Source of the DNA: Scatophagus argus
Taxonomy: Eukaryota > Chordata > Actinopteri > Scatophagidae
NCBI RefSeq assembly: GCF_020382885.2
Contig: NC_058511.1
Span: 4,557,501 to 4,621,500 of the forward strand
Length of the DNA: 64,000 nucleotides
Reading direction: 5' to 3'
Under the pieces are notes generated by a model. It did not search any database, was not told the origin of the DNA, and saw only the letters and a program-made list of their open reading frames with translations. A program made the translations under genes and the position numbers. Position 1 is the first letter of the stretch, and every line of letters begins with the position of its first letter. Below, piece by piece: positions 24,101-37,100 of the stretch.

Positions 24101-27100
24101 TTAGGATGCTGAGAAAGTCTGCAAACACACCTCATGCACACTTACACTCCCAAATTTACACTTGAACACACAGAAACCCGGACTCACTAAATAACTATTG
24201 CTCTCTTGGGAAATATGTTGGGAGAGCAGGACTCGGCCAGCTGGCTGAACCATCATTCGTCAGTGTTTTGGTTCAATTTATTAGCTAGTGAAAACTTTAA
24301 GTGTTTTGTTGTCGAGGCTTAAATGACAACTTCCTGTTTTTACTCCTTTAAATACTTCCCATGTCCTTTTAACACTGCTGGTGTTGATTGTTTCTGTATC
24401 ATTTCTGTATCTGTATCCCGTGGTTATTTACTATCCCTGACTTTTACTTCTACTTGTACTCGATGTTCAGGCACCCGTGGTTAAAGCTAATGGTTTATTT
24501 CCCCATTGACTCCCACCGACATTCACAAAAACAAAACTGTGACGTGGCTATCAGCAGTATGCAATGCACTTGCACTTGTCAAGTCATAACCCTTCAACAT
24601 TTCTGGCTTTGTCTCCAGTGTTCAGAAGGGTTGAAAGTCTGTCTGAGGAGGAGTCCACTTATCACAAGAAGATCTCCAGGGTTCAGCAGGGAATAGATGG
24701 TAAAGTAGCTGGAATTACTAACAGTCTGCTGTTGAGCTGTTCAACTGGTGACCTGCTTCTCTGTCTCTCTTTCTTTTTCTTTTCGTTTACTGTCTTTTTT
24801 CACCCTCTTTCATCCTTCAGATCTGAGCTCCACCTCTAACTGTTCAGGCTGTCTGGATGTGACTCTGTACAGCAAGGAGATCAGCAGGCTGAAGAGAGAG
24901 TTTGAAGACATCCAGAGAATGTTACTGGGACAGGAGCAGGTAATGCGATGTCTTCAAGTCGCTTGTCTTGGTTAACCAGTAGACCAGATCCCAAAGTCAT
25001 TTTAATGGAAAGCTATAAAGCAGAGGGAAGCACCAAATTCTCAGATCTGAGCTTTCTTTAACTGGGTACAGCCCACGACTCCATTCAGTTCTGATCACAA
25101 ACTTGGCCCCTTTGATCCCTGTCGCCCTCCAGGTCCTGGACCAGGTCTCCCAGTCCCAGGCCACAGTGAAGGCCACCAGTACCCGTTTGGCACGCGACAT
25201 GCAAAACCACCTCATGTCAATCAAACTTCTCAACCAGTCGCTGGAGAGGTACCTGGATCGAGTGGACGGCTGGAAGGACGTGATTGAGGAAACTGAAGAG
25301 AAAATGAAGACTCTGACGGAGGATCAGTATCGCATCAAAGCTACGGCACAGCAAGTGAACATGACGGTGGCACTCAGGTGATTGAAAAGAAGGAAGAGAC
25401 TGATGGCCAAATACAAAATGATGAATGAAAACAGCCTGATGTTTGATCCACTTCTGTCTTTTCCTCTGTTCTCCAGTACCATGTGGATAGATGCTTTGCA
25501 GAGAAAAGCAGATGAGGAGACTCTGGTCCTCCAGAAGTTGACCAGCGACTGGCAAAACTACAGCCGAGTTCTGAGTGCCATCAAAAGCAACGTGAGCAGC
25601 ACAACCCAAAACATGCGTTTCCTTCAAAACAACATTGTGGCAGATCACCAGAGAATCGCCATGTCCAACGAGGTGTACTACGACCTCACCCAACAGGTAT
25701 GTGTGTTTGTGTTTTTTACATTGCTGCTAGCAAATTTTTTAGACTGAGGTTAAAGTACTCTGCAAAAACAAAAATATAAAACAGAACCGCTATATCAGTC
25801 AGTACTCTCATTCCACCACTTAGTATGGACTCAGCTTGTTTGGAACCTTGGACCAGAACCATGACAATGTCAATGAGGGCCCTCACAAGCAAAGAAGTTC
25901 AACATACTGTATGTCTGTATTTTTTCCAGGTGATGAACCTGCAAATGCAGCTTGACAATGTGACATCTTTCATGGATGAACATGAGGAGAATATGCATGA
26001 CCTTCACTACCATTCCAGGTAACACATGTAACACACGTGAACTACTACACATGGGAGGATATGTTATTGATTTCAGTCTATTCCTTGGAGATGAAATGTC
26101 TGATCTACATGCCTAATTACTCACCTTAAACGGAGTAAAATAAACCATATAACCCTAAAGAGAACTTTTTTGAGGATCAGATGTTTTGTCTCATTAACAT
26201 TGTGTACAGATGTCCTCTCAACATGATCAATTGATGATACACACTCGACACTTATACACAGAAAGAGTGTTATCAGTCCAGAAATGTTCTCTTTAGGTAC
26301 TATGAGAACCGGACAGGTGAGCGTTTCTCTGCACTGGATGGTCGTCTGAACTCCATCTCCATGGAGATTGATACAATCTCCTCCAGCATCAACGCCACCG
26401 TTAGCCACGTCCAGAGCATGTACAAGTACATCAACATCGAGAGCTCGTCCTGCCAGAGCCGCATGGGCAGACACACAGAAGATCTACAGGTAGCAACCAC
26501 AGAGGAATTTCTTTCTTCTTGCTTAAGTATGTAAATGCAAATTAGAGTTGAAGTCCTGCACAATAAGATGTTATATTTTTAAAAAATACCTCACCATAGA
26601 AGGACCTCTACTGTCTGTCAGTGAACCACATTTATCAACATCTACATCAAATATTAGACACACCTCTTACCTTACAGTCATCTTTTTTATGTTCCTTAAA
26701 TATTTTTTGATTCTGATAACTTGAAGTTTTCATATTTCAGGACAAAATTGCAAACTATGGCTAGCAAACACATCTGATTTGAGCACTCATGAAAGCTAAA
26801 GCACTTCTCCTTGATATTATTGACAGTGGTTCCAGATCAATGATAGTAATTTTGTTAAAGGTAGCAATATGTTTCATTTGCCCTACCGTCACTGTAACTT
26901 CCGGGGAGTCAAAGTGAGGGAGGAAGTCGGTGAATGTGACTAAACATAACATGTATCAAGCTTTAGAATATGAGTCAAGTCAGACAGATTTCCATCTGCA
27001 GTGGTTGTTGTTTATCAGTGAATACAACAATTCTCATGATCTGACACTACTTCACTACATCATCAAACTGTATGAGCAACTTGACATCGCAGGATTTTCA

Positions 27101-27968
27101 TACTGTGCTTTTAAAGGTTTGCTAAGCTGGTTTGTAATGCCCTTACCTGTTTCCTCCTTCCCCTTATCATTCTTCTTTATCTTTATTCTCATATCATCCT
27201 CTGCTGTCTTGTGCAGAACCTCAACAACACAGTTTTGTTACTCCTCCATTTGGCCGACACACTCAGACAACAAAACATGTTGCTGAATGTGCGACTGGGT
27301 ATGGATGTCAGGAACCTGTCCATGGTGATGGAGGAGATGAAGCTTGTGGATGTTCATCATACCCAGCTCATAAAGAACTTCACTATAGTAAAAGGTACAT
27401 TTTGTTGTCATATGTCCAAAGTAGAACAAATACGTGTACCTTTGTTTTAAATCCATATTACTATCCTTTTTTAACAGGTGCTCCAGGACCACCAGGGCCC
27501 AAAGGGAACCGTGGTGAGACCGGCTCAAAAGGACCTGTGGGACTGACTGGGAAAAAAGGTGATAGAGGCCTTGCAGGAATCCAAGGATTGGCCGGAGAGA
27601 AGGGCTCAGTTGGGCTTAAAGGGGAACCAGGTCTAACAGGCCCCAAAGGCAACAAAGGGCCATTAGGACTCAAAGGAGCCAAAGGGTCTTTTGGTTCTCC
27701 TGGGCCGAGTGGTGAGAAGGGCCAGAAAGGTGACATGGGCATCTCTGGAACGGAAGGTGTCTCTGGACCTGCCGGGCCTCCAGGGATCCAGGGTCAGTCA
27801 GGACTACCAGGCATCATTGGGCCACCAGGACCAAGGGGAAAACCAGGGCCACAAGGACCACCTGGACCACCAGGAACCCCTGGACCACCAGGCTTCTCGT
27901 ACCCCCATGACCGAATCAACACTCAGCAGCGGACCGTGACACCCGCTACTGGATCCAAGAGACAGTAG
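14789..27968 (+). CDS. scara3: Scavenger receptor class A member 3
   Basis: Single-pass type II membrane protein with an extracellular coiled-coil stalk and collagen domain. The mammalian family member is stress-induced and depletes reactive oxygen species in the ER/Golgi. Coding exons: 14789-14795, 21920-21955, 22166-22207, 22474-22593, 24619-24699, 24821-24939, 25133-25377, 25477-25696, 25930-26018, 26297-26489, 27217-27394, 27478-27968. The sum is 1,821 bases, 606 residues, the same length as human SCARA3. Residues 1-46 are an acidic cytoplasmic tail ([13 protein letters not shown]) and 47-69 the membrane anchor. Residues 70-443 are stalk with matches such as [26 protein letters not shown] and [13 protein letters not shown]. 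From 444 to about 590 there are Gly-X-Y repeats, then a short basic tail. There is no SRCR domain, as expected for SCARA3. The first exon holds only ATGAAAG, supported by the human protein also beginning MK, but it is the least certain exon. Neighbour clu is also adjacent in human. Confidence 0.93.
15106..15151 (+). repeat. (TG)n microsatellite in scara3 intron 1
   Basis: An uninterrupted TG run of about 23 units, 0.3 kb after the scara3 first coding exon. Confidence 0.95.
16060..16455 (+). pseudogene. Degenerate protein-like segment in scara3 intron 1, unrecognised
   Basis: One plus-strand frame reads [20 protein letters not shown], runs to a TAA, and continues in the same frame with [16 protein letters not shown]. 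It then becomes Lys/Arg-rich ([13 protein letters not shown]) and ends at a stop before 16,460. The acidic-then-basic composition across an internal stop, with a likely frameshift just upstream, looks like a decayed coding sequence. I do not recognise the family; a low-complexity accident is also possible. Confidence 0.25.
18661..19120. mobile_element. Putative MITE in scara3 intron 1
   Basis: It starts TGTCAGGACCG and ends CCGGACATGACA, an imperfect terminal inverted repeat over about 460 bases. The interior is rich in GACACAG/GACAAA units and resembles a repeat common in fish genomes. No transposase coding remains. Family not assigned. Confidence 0.5.
19516..19538 (+). repeat. (GCTGT)n pentanucleotide repeat
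   Basis: About four tandem GCTGT units in scara3 intron 1, seen directly. Confidence 0.7.
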
Positions 27969-28541
27969 AAAAAGGAACGAAGACATTGACTCAGAGGTGA
28001 TTTGTCTGAAAGGAACTGAAGGGATCTCATCCATTGTGACTGAAGATGCAATAATCCATTTCTATGGGATTATGCAAGACAAATGCAACAAGTCTATTTC
28101 GAGATGGGGCTCAAAGGAGGCATTCCCCTGACAATACAACATGGCCACATGAAATGAACCAAGAGGAAGGTGTAAAAAATACAAAACTCTGTGTACTCTG
28201 AGTAATGAGACAGAACAGTACCTGAGGCCAAAAATGAAATGTGTTTGGACAGACCTGGACTTTTGTATGGAGATATGTTGAAGAAAACTGCCTCTATGCA
28301 ACACATGGGTCTCAGAGCTACTTCTAATGAGCAGCACCAAAGCAAAAGAATACCCAAATCAAGCAACGAATGACACAGTCTAAGATTTTACCAGAATTTA
28401 AAACTTGTCTTAGATCAAGAGGTTATTAAGAATACAAAAAATGCATCTTTTAGTGAATATTAAGTCTTGCCTTGTTGAATGCACTAAAATTAAAGAATAT
28501 GTTTGAGGTTGTTGTCAAGCCACCAAAACCTCATGGGGCAT

Positions 28542-28547
28542 AATAAA
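28542..28547 (+). terminator. scara3: Candidate proximal polyadenylation signal of scara3
   Basis: AATAAA 574 bases after the stop codon and before the DNA transposon at 28.6 kb. A second candidate AATAAA lies at 30409-30414. Which is used cannot be told from sequence. Confidence 0.4.
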
Positions 28548-28635
28548 TAGGAGGGCTTTTAACCACAGATTTGGACTGCAGCAGCGGTGTTTTCCCATTT
28601 CCCACTACTCAAGGGTTTACATTCTCATGCATTCC

Positions 28636-29493
28636 TACAACCTCGATTTCAAAATAGTTGAGAGGCTGTGTAAAACCTAATGAAAACAGAATGCAATGAT
28701 TTGCAAATCCTTTATGACCTACAAAGATAATATATTTAATATTCAAACTCATTAGTGCTATTGGTTTTTTTTTAGCAATTATATACACTCATTCTGAATT
28801 TGATGCCTGCAACACATTTTGAACTAGTTGGGACAGAAGCAACATAAAAAAGGAGAAAGCTGTGGAACGCTAAAAAAAACATCTGTTTGGAACAATTACA
28901 AGGAATTTAGGGGTTCCACTGGCTACGATTCATAATATCATTAAAACATTCAGAGAATCCAGAGAAATCTCTGCATGTAAGGGGTAAGGCCAAAAACCAA
29001 GATCCCTCACATGACTATATAAAGGGTACCACATGGGCTCAGGAACACGACAGATACAACAGTGTGACTTTGCAGTAGAGGAGCATGGGTACTTGACTGT
29101 CTGCCATTGAAAATGTGAGGAGCATTATGAGGTCCAAAGAGATCTACGAGATCAGAGACACAAGACCATTTGGTGTATATGAAGCAAGAATAGGAAAATA
29201 TTTCACTTTCAAAACTTCAACAATTAATGTCTTCAGTTTCCACACATTGAGTGTTGTTAAAAGGTGACATAACAAATGGTGCCATTGCCTTAACTTTTTT
29301 GGAATGTGTTGCTTAATTTAAATTCAGATCAAGTGTATATAATATTCACAATAAAGGTTACCTTTTGAATTTAAATTACTTGTCTTTGTACTTTTTCCTA
29401 TTGAATACAAGTAGAAAATAATTGCAAGTCATTGTCATCTGCTTTTATTTATGTTTTACACAGCATCCTAACTTTTCTGAAATTGGGGTTGCA
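28636..29493. mobile_element. Non-autonomous DNA transposon with long inverted ends
   Basis: The left end TACAACCTCGATTTCAAAAT and the reverse complement of the right end, TGCAACCCCAATTTCAGAAA, align for about 75 bases, including a shared GCTGTGTAAAAC block and ATGATTTGCAA/ATGACTTGCAA. A second, inner inverted pair (CAACACATTTTGAA versus the complement of TGGAATGTGTTG) is visible. There is no transposase frame. The sequence matches a very common fish repeat whose superfamily I cannot assign with certainty. Confidence 0.75.
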
Positions 29494-30408
29494 TAAGGGC
29501 ACAGAAAGTTGATGATTTTGTTTTACACATTGACACATCCCTTTTCTTTGGTTTTTAAAGTGTAAAAAATCTGTTTATTTCTCTTTTGGCGTTTCAGAGC
29601 GGGTACTCTGAAGACTTTTCAACTATGCAGAACTGTGTTTGAAGCAGTAAAACTGCAGAATACCCAGCATTTGAATTTCCACTGTTCCACACCTTTGTTT
29701 GAATTTGCTTCCAAATTTAGCTTCTATTGTTATTGCTGGACAAAGAAAAAGGAAGAAATAACTCTTGCTGACTCCTGTCGACATGGTTGCGAAAGCATTT
29801 TGGGAAATACATTTGTTTGCTTTCTTTTCAAGAGATTGATGAGAAGATTGATATGACTTTCATGTTTGTGGACAGGAGCTGGAGCCAGGGGGTGACTAGC
29901 CCCACTCTTTTCAAAGCTCACTAACTAACAACAATCAGTATTGGATTAAAAATAAGATACAACAAGGTAAACAGCAATACTTTGAGGTACTGCAGGGAAG
30001 CGTGTTTTTTAACATTGAGATTGCCAGGTTCCCCATTACCTTTTACCGCTAGTTTTTCTGCTAAACTAAGCTAATCTCTTCAGGTTCCAACTCTGTGCCT
30101 TATGCACAGTCATGAGAGTCATGTAACTCTTTTCATCTAAGTCTTGGAAAGAATTCAAAAAGTCTATTTTGCCAAATGTTGAACAATTGAACAATCAAAA
30201 CTGTAAACTGAAAAAAAAAATCTTGCCACAGTTTGTACATTTGATAGCAGAGTGATGACTTACAAGAGAGTTTTTTGTCTTATGATACACACATAAGTAA
30301 TCCTTTATATCTCAGACAAAAAAGTTTTGGTTTTACAAGTTTTACGAAAAGGGAAGCGTACTATTTTGTTGTGTTGTAATGAAATGCGACTGGCTTGCAT
30401 TGAACTTC

Positions 30409-30414
30409 AATAAA
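30409..30414 (+). terminator. Candidate distal polyadenylation signal
   Basis: AATAAA followed by a T-rich stretch (GCTTTTTTTG). It could end a long scara3 3' UTR running through the transposon at 28.6-29.5 kb. Confidence 0.3.
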
Positions 30415-30449
30415 GCTTTTTTTGTTTTTTTTTTACAGTCTCATTCTTG

Positions 30450-31900
30450 TCAGTTTCCTACTGTTCTTTCAAAGCAAAGTACTATTGTTGCCCTGTGAAG
30501 AAAAGGGAGCGGTCATTAATTCAAAACACATGTCGACCCCTCCCATTAGATTTTTGAGGTTTGCTGCCACTGACTCAAAGATATTTGATTGTCTAGATTT
30601 ACTCTTTTGTTTCAACATAGGCACATTTAGCAAATTATTGTAGAATTTAGCGTAATGTACAGTTGTCCAGACATAAGTCTAAATAATACCCCTATAATCA
30701 TATACTTTTGAGAGTATTTTGATGTGAGTGTGATTTATCAACAATCAGCAAATAATAATATCTGAAATCTGCCTGAATATCTGAACCTCACTGGAGTCAG
30801 CTGTGGCGACAAACCCTGATCTCCTGCTGAGTGATATTTTCACAGCAGTCCCCACTCTTTCTCAGAGCTGGAACATGACAGGCCTTGTGGGATGTCAGGA
30901 ACCTGATCTCCAACAAAAACTTCCTTTAAGAATCCTGCCAAATCCCTTATTCCTGCAGTCCCTGTGACTCCCAGTTATGAGCAGGGAACATTTGCTCTAA
31001 ATCACATGCTGTTTTCGTTTCAGAAACCTGAAGCAAAAGGGTAAAACTGGTGCTCTTTCTAATCCATGAAGCAGGAAAGTATGTTTGAGATACAACTTCG
31101 GACATCCCTAAATCTGACCAGCACCATTTTGTTAGCGCTCTCTTCTATGGAGTGACCTCCTACAGATTCCCGCAAATCTAAACTAGACACACATGTGGAG
31201 CCATAAATCACCAGGACTGTTGCCAAATCATTGAAGGACAAATTTGCAGGGCACAGTATTACAGAGTTCACTACATCTAGCCACAAAGAGGGAGTGTTGG
31301 ACTATAAATTCACTAAAACACCACATATATAGCAAATGACTAGCAATTGAGGAAATATTATTTGGTCAGTATGATTCTTCTGCCCACATTATGCAGTGAT
31401 ATAAGCACATTTCCAGTGCTGGAGAGTGAATAACAATGTATACATTTAACTTTAAGTATATTTTTTAGGTGCTCCTTATCTGATAGCTGTAGTTACTTTT
31501 CAGTGTAAGGTTTTAGATACAAAATAAATGATAAGCTTATACAACATGTTTCTAAATGTTAAATCAGTGGTCCTCAAACCTTTTTTGCTTGCAACCCTCT
31601 GTGATTTGTTATCAGTTTCTTCTCAGAAGATTTTATTTCAATAACTGATCAAACTATCCAGTATTTTACCAAAAGATTTGTGTAACAGAACTTTGTCTAA
31701 AAGCTCAAGAATCATGTTCCAATATTTAACCTTTTCACCTTTTCAAAGTGGCTTTTCCAGTCTCAGCACCATCCACAGCTTCACATCAGTTACAGCAACA
31801 GTGATTCATGTTTCAGTCCAATCAAACTGAGGTTCACTTGAGTAATATGGGAAAAGGGGCAGGGTAACCATGGCCTGTTTAAATTGGCAGGAATCACACA
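30450..31900. other. Intergenic; no gene seen
   Basis: No exon-like or conserved reading frame was recognised between the distal poly(A) candidate and the next microsatellite. Confidence 0.45.
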
Positions 31901-31901
31901 C

Positions 31902-31903
<2 letters not shown>

Positions 31904-31948
<45 letters not shown>
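31904..31948 (+). repeat. (AC)n microsatellite abutting a Tc1-like element
   Basis: A CA run of about 22 units that continues directly into the left terminus of the transposon. Confidence 0.95.
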
Positions 31949-31950
<2 letters not shown>

Positions 31951-32771
31951 GCATCCAGAAAGTATTCACACCACTTTGCTTTTTCCACATTTTGTTATGT
32001 TACAGTCTCATTCCAAAATGGATTAAATTAAATTTCTCCCTCAAAATTCTACACAAAATACTTCATAATGACAAAGTGAAACAAGTTTGATTGAATGTTT
32101 TGCAAATTTATTAAAAATGAAAAACAAAAAAATGTAACATGTACATAAGTGTTCACACCCTTTGCCATGACACTCAAAATTGAGCTCAGGTGCATCCTGT
32201 TTCCATTGATCGTCCTTCAGAGGTTTCTACAACTTGAGTTGAGTCCACCTGTGGTAAATTCAGTTGATTGGGCATGATTCTATATAAGCCCTCACAGTTG
32301 ACAGTCAGTAAAATGCATATGAAAGCCTTCCTGACAAGCGTCATGTCTTGAGAAAACCAGGCACTGCTCATCACCTGACCAATACCATTCCTACTGTGAA
32401 GCATGGTGGGGGTAGCATCATGCTGAGCTTGAGAGGTTCTGCATTAGAGAGTGGGAGAAACTGCCCAAAAAGTGTGTCAAGCTCATAGGATCACACTCAA
32501 AAAGACTTGAGGCTGTAATTGCTGCCAAAGGGCCTTCAACAAAGTATTGATCACAGGGTGTGAATACTTATGCACGTGTTATATCTTTGTTTTTTTATTT
32601 TTAATAAATTAAAAAAAAAATCAATCAAACTTGTTTCGCTTTGTCATTATGGGGTATTTTGTGAAGAATTCTGAGGGGAAAAAATTAATTTAACCCATTT
32701 TGGAATGAGACTGTAACATAACAAAATGTGCAAAACGCAAATTGGTGTGAATACTTTCTGGATGCACTGTA
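31946..32771. mobile_element. Internally deleted Tc1-like transposon
   Basis: An 826-base element with long inverted terminal repeats. The left end begins CAGTGCATCCAGAAAGTATT and the right end finishes with its complement, GGATGCACTGTA; similarity extends roughly 130 bases inward. The centre keeps a scrap of transposase ([10 protein letters not shown], a Tc1-family core motif) near 32395-32425 but no open frame. The terminus type is widespread in teleost genomes. The copy is dead and non-autonomous. Confidence 0.9.
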
Positions 32772-32779
32772 CTTGTTTA

Positions 32780-33640
32780 AGAAATGTAAAATTTCCAGAG
32801 GTCAATGGAGGGGGATTCAGGAGGAGATGAATTATTGTTTTTTGACTTATCATGGAAGCTCACCATCTCAAATCCTAGAGAAAAAAACCCCCCAAATGCT
32901 CATCAAGATGGAAAACATAGTGTCATCTTTGTGGGCACCCAGAAAAGCAGCATTGTTTTCTTATAATTGTGATTTGAGTTTATTTGGTGGGTTCTCAGAA
33001 GGTATCATTAACCCAAATGTATAATTCTGTGAAACTACAGGAGAGGATTAAGTTAAAACATCTCTAATCTTCAACACAGAGAGTAAGAGAGCAGCCTTTT
33101 GCTGTGTCAAATGAATTGAAGTAAGAATTGTAAGAGAAGGCCATAGCTGTGGTGAAAAACACCAGCCCAAGCCAGCATAAACGCCTGGCCCAGATGTGCT
33201 TTCTGGAGCCTCCGCCAGGTCCGACTTTCCCAGGTGGAATACGTTTCACCAATTCATATATGTGTAATTTTCTCACCCTGTGGGCTTAGCAACTAGCTGA
33301 AAGCTCATACTACATAATTTGCCTGCTGTTTGTTTTCTCTGAGAGTCATTAATGACCGGGAAGTAACACATCTCTCCATCTTTCCACATGAACACTTCAG
33401 GGTTGATTGGCTGCGAAGTGGATTGAGTAGCTGTGATGTGCTGTGAGGAGGTAATGGTTTGTTGCCTAACTCACCCCACAGGACCAGCGCTTTGTGCTGA
33501 CTCAGTGGGCTGATGTCATGCCTGCACATGGTGTACACATATAATGTCACTGCAGAAGGTTCTTTGTTTAAACAAGGACGCTGTCTATTGCTGAGTATAC
33601 CTGAATGGTTTTATTGTGATACTAACTGCCATACTGATTC
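32780..33640. other. Intergenic; no gene seen
   Basis: No conserved reading frame or repeat was recognised. Confidence 0.4.
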
Positions 33641-34140
33641 AAGTCTTTCAGTCTGCCACTTTGGTCCTCACTGAAATATTTGATTGGACTGTCATGTAAT
33701 TTGGTGCAGATATTCATGTTCCCCAGATGATGAATCCTTGCGATTACTGATCCCCTAACTTTTTCTCTAGTGCCAATTTGATGCTCACATTTGTGGGTTT
33801 GAGTCTTGACAGCGAGCCTACTGCATCATGAAGTTTGGTACAGACATTCACATTCACTTTGGGTTTAATCGTAAAAATCGTGGCAACAACCTTGATTATC
33901 CCTCTACTTTTAACTTAACAAACACTTGATCAAAACGTTGTCTTTGTACAATACTCTTTGCAAAATTAATGAAATTTGCAACAGTCTCAAATGTGTGCCA
34001 ACTTTGTGTTTAGCAGCAAATGATAGCATGCTAGCAGACTAAACCAAGATGGTGACTGTTCTGATTGTCACTGTGAGCATGCAGTCATGCTAGCATTAGC
34101 ATTTAGCCTCACAGAGCTGCTAACATGGCTGTTGAGTCTT
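33640..34140. repeat. Dispersed teleost repeat
   Basis: It contains GGTGCAGATATTCATGTTCC, CCCAGATGATGAATCC and, further right, GCTAGCATTAGCAT-type text. I recognise this combination as a frequent dispersed sequence in fish genomes, possibly a decayed retroelement. The limits are approximate and no coding remains. Confidence 0.4.
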
Positions 34141-34149
34141 GCTATCCAC

Positions 34150-37100
34150 AGCTAATATTTTTGTTTCATTACACTGGTAATTAATGACAGAGACAGACAT
34201 TTTTAAAAATTGTTTATGGGCACAAAGGCTACCAGCTGGAATTAAGCTATGCTGCAGTCATGCACTATTACCAAGGCACTCCTGAGTTACTTTTTCATGC
34301 AGCATTTTATGCATGTCAGAACAAATTCAGTCCACTGTGATTCACAGAACGGTTGTAAATGGACTTTAGTGTAAATTCAAGAATGAATTTTCACACTCAG
34401 GATTAACAGTGTTGTCAGTCCTAAAACTCTCAATGGGTGACATCCTAAGCATCATCCTAAAGGAACACAATGCAGTTTTGTTATTGATTATGTGAGTGTC
34501 TTTTCATGCAATTAAAAAGAAAGGGTTAAGATCAACAGGATCTGGTAACTTAACCCTTCACCTCTGTGGTGTTTGCACTACTCATTACTATGCAAACTTT
34601 CTTATCAACATCAAATATTTTCCCAACTTTTCTCTTTTTAAAGATTAAAATATGCCAATCCCCTCACTGAAAAGTGAACATAAAATAAATGTTCACTATA
34701 TTTACCCTCTAAATTTCATGTTTGTGCTCGACTTTCTGTCATTTTGATTCCCAGGTCAGGTTGTGTAATTTCATGTCATTATGACATTAAATCTGCAAGG
34801 TGGCAAAGAGAGACATTACCCAACCTGCTCGAGCACACACACACTTACACATATGCATATGCACATACACACAATTTGAGACGTTAGCTAACTGTTGACT
34901 TGACAGATCCCCAAAGAGCTCATTACGTAGACAGCTGTAAAAGCACACTCGGCCTTTCACTCTGGCTCAGTTAACCAGTATTCTGTGTGTGTGTGTGGGG
35001 ATCACACCTGCTGCAGTGTGTGCCATGAGTCAGCAAGTAACTCTGAAAATAAATAGATTATATGGACCTGTGATTGAATTGCACAAATTGCACAAAAGAA
35101 AAGAAACTGTGCTTGTGTGGGTCTGCGTCCAAAGGAGACTGTGGTCTGAGGGTGCAGGTGCACACTGGTGTTACTGTTCCCTCACCATAGTTTCAAGACA
35201 CTGACTTGAGGAAAAGTACCTGGACGGACCTTTTGAACCACTGAGTCATCCAGCTTGCAGCACTTTTTCTGTTGGCACTGGAAGCAGCAAGGAGGGCGGG
35301 AGGGCCGAAGCCTCTCTGAGTGTCTGCAGAGTCACAACAGGCAACGGAGGAGCAGTCTGATCCCTGCGTTTGTCCCTGCTGAGTTTACATGTTCACACAG
35401 GAAGGCAGATCAGTTTGCTTGTTTTAAATACATTTTGCTTGTTCACTGTGCTTCCAAGGCTAACATGATGACGTACGATAACTGGAGGCGGGGGGGATAC
35501 AGGTTAGCCTAGTTCTGGTTAAAAATGTATTCTGGAGAAAGCCAGGTCCCTTTGCGTCCAGGCTTAACCAACTTCCAGTCTGAATTAAAGCTAAACTAGA
35601 TTAACCCCCTTCTACATCCAGCTCCATAATGCACAGACATGAGAAGGGTATCAGTCCCTTAAACCATCCAGTGGCGCAGAATGGCTGATTTACACCTTTT
35701 CAACATCATGACTAGAATCCATCTGAAATGCTTCTTGGATGCATTTACATTTGGCTTTTCCTGAGTTCGTAGAGCTCTCCTCTACGAAAGGTCCACGATC
35801 CATGAAGTGTAAACTGGGTCTAAAAGTTTATTTAAACCACAGATTTTCACTGTCACTGAATTGTGAAGTGCAGCAGCAGCAAGAAGCCCCAGTGTTTCCT
35901 GGCCTGCTGCCGCACAACATCTGAAACCTCTGTTGTGGGAAGGCCCCCTGCTGTGCTGGTCAGATCTGTTTGCTTTTGCCAGATTGTGTGTTTTACGCAG
36001 CCTTCCACATATATGGAACACACATGTGTAAGTACACATCTAGGTGGAAAGATCGTGTCGGTATGATGGAGAGCTATTAGAAGCAAAACCAACATAAATG
36101 TGCAAAAAAATCTCACATGAAAATACAGACTTGCAGTTTTCATGTCACACTCCTGTTTACACTGAGCTCCAGCCTAGCTCCTAATCTGCTATGTAAGACT
36201 GTTTTCCTCCACTAGAGGAAAAATGACTCGCCTACAAAACAGCTTCCTCAAGACAAGTTATTTCAATAAGTAATCTAACATTTAACACAAAGACTAGAAT
36301 AAACTATTATATGTTTGGTTTTTTGCATGGCAGCAGAGGAAAGAAATGAGATCTTGTATTATTATAACCATGTGTCTGGAGGTTGGAGCAAAGCTGCAGC
36401 CAAATGAGGAAGATTAGTCTGCAGTCAGCGGCTGAAGAGCATAGACTGATTTGTTTTCCTTCATTTTATTTTCGGCACATTGATGCAGCGTGTCCCACAT
36501 TGGCACCAGAAACTGTCGTATGAACTGGTTCCATTTTGAAATGCTTATTTTATTGAAGTTAATTCCAATAAAATGCTTTGTCCCAGTTACTGAAGCCTGA
36601 CAAGAAATCACAATGAGTTATGCCTGAGAAGCATGAACACTGCATAAGACATTTGCAGTCGACCTATAAATCCAAATAAAATAGCTATTTTAGTTTTGTT
36701 TTGTAATTTTTTCCACAGATATCACCATAAACAGTCCAACAGCCAACGTCTTCACTTTGAAAAACTCATGTCCAGTTTCAACATTTCCTCAAACAAGTTT
36801 ATGTATGGACCAAATTGTCAAAGATGTTTTGTTTAGGACCCATTCTTTGTTCCCCAGCTTTGCCAGACAATCAGTTTTAATGTAACAGACATTGCTTAAG
36901 CTTGGGATCCAGGATACTGTCATTCCAATTTAGTAGCAACATGATGGTGGTCTTGCTGTGGCTTGGTTTGTCTTCTCCAATTTCTTTTATTTTCTTCGTA
37001 AAACAGCTCAAATGGTGTATGATTCTTGCAGGACCCACAAGGCAGACGGTTATGGAGACACGACAATTTCTCATCATTAAAAATCAGTCATTTCGATAAT

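Noticed and set aside
25217-25693. 158-codon minus-strand frame
   Set aside because: Antisense shadow of scara3 exons 7 and 8.
27461-27742. Minus-strand proline-rich frame
   Set aside because: Antisense of the Gly-X-Y repeats in the scara3 collagen exon.
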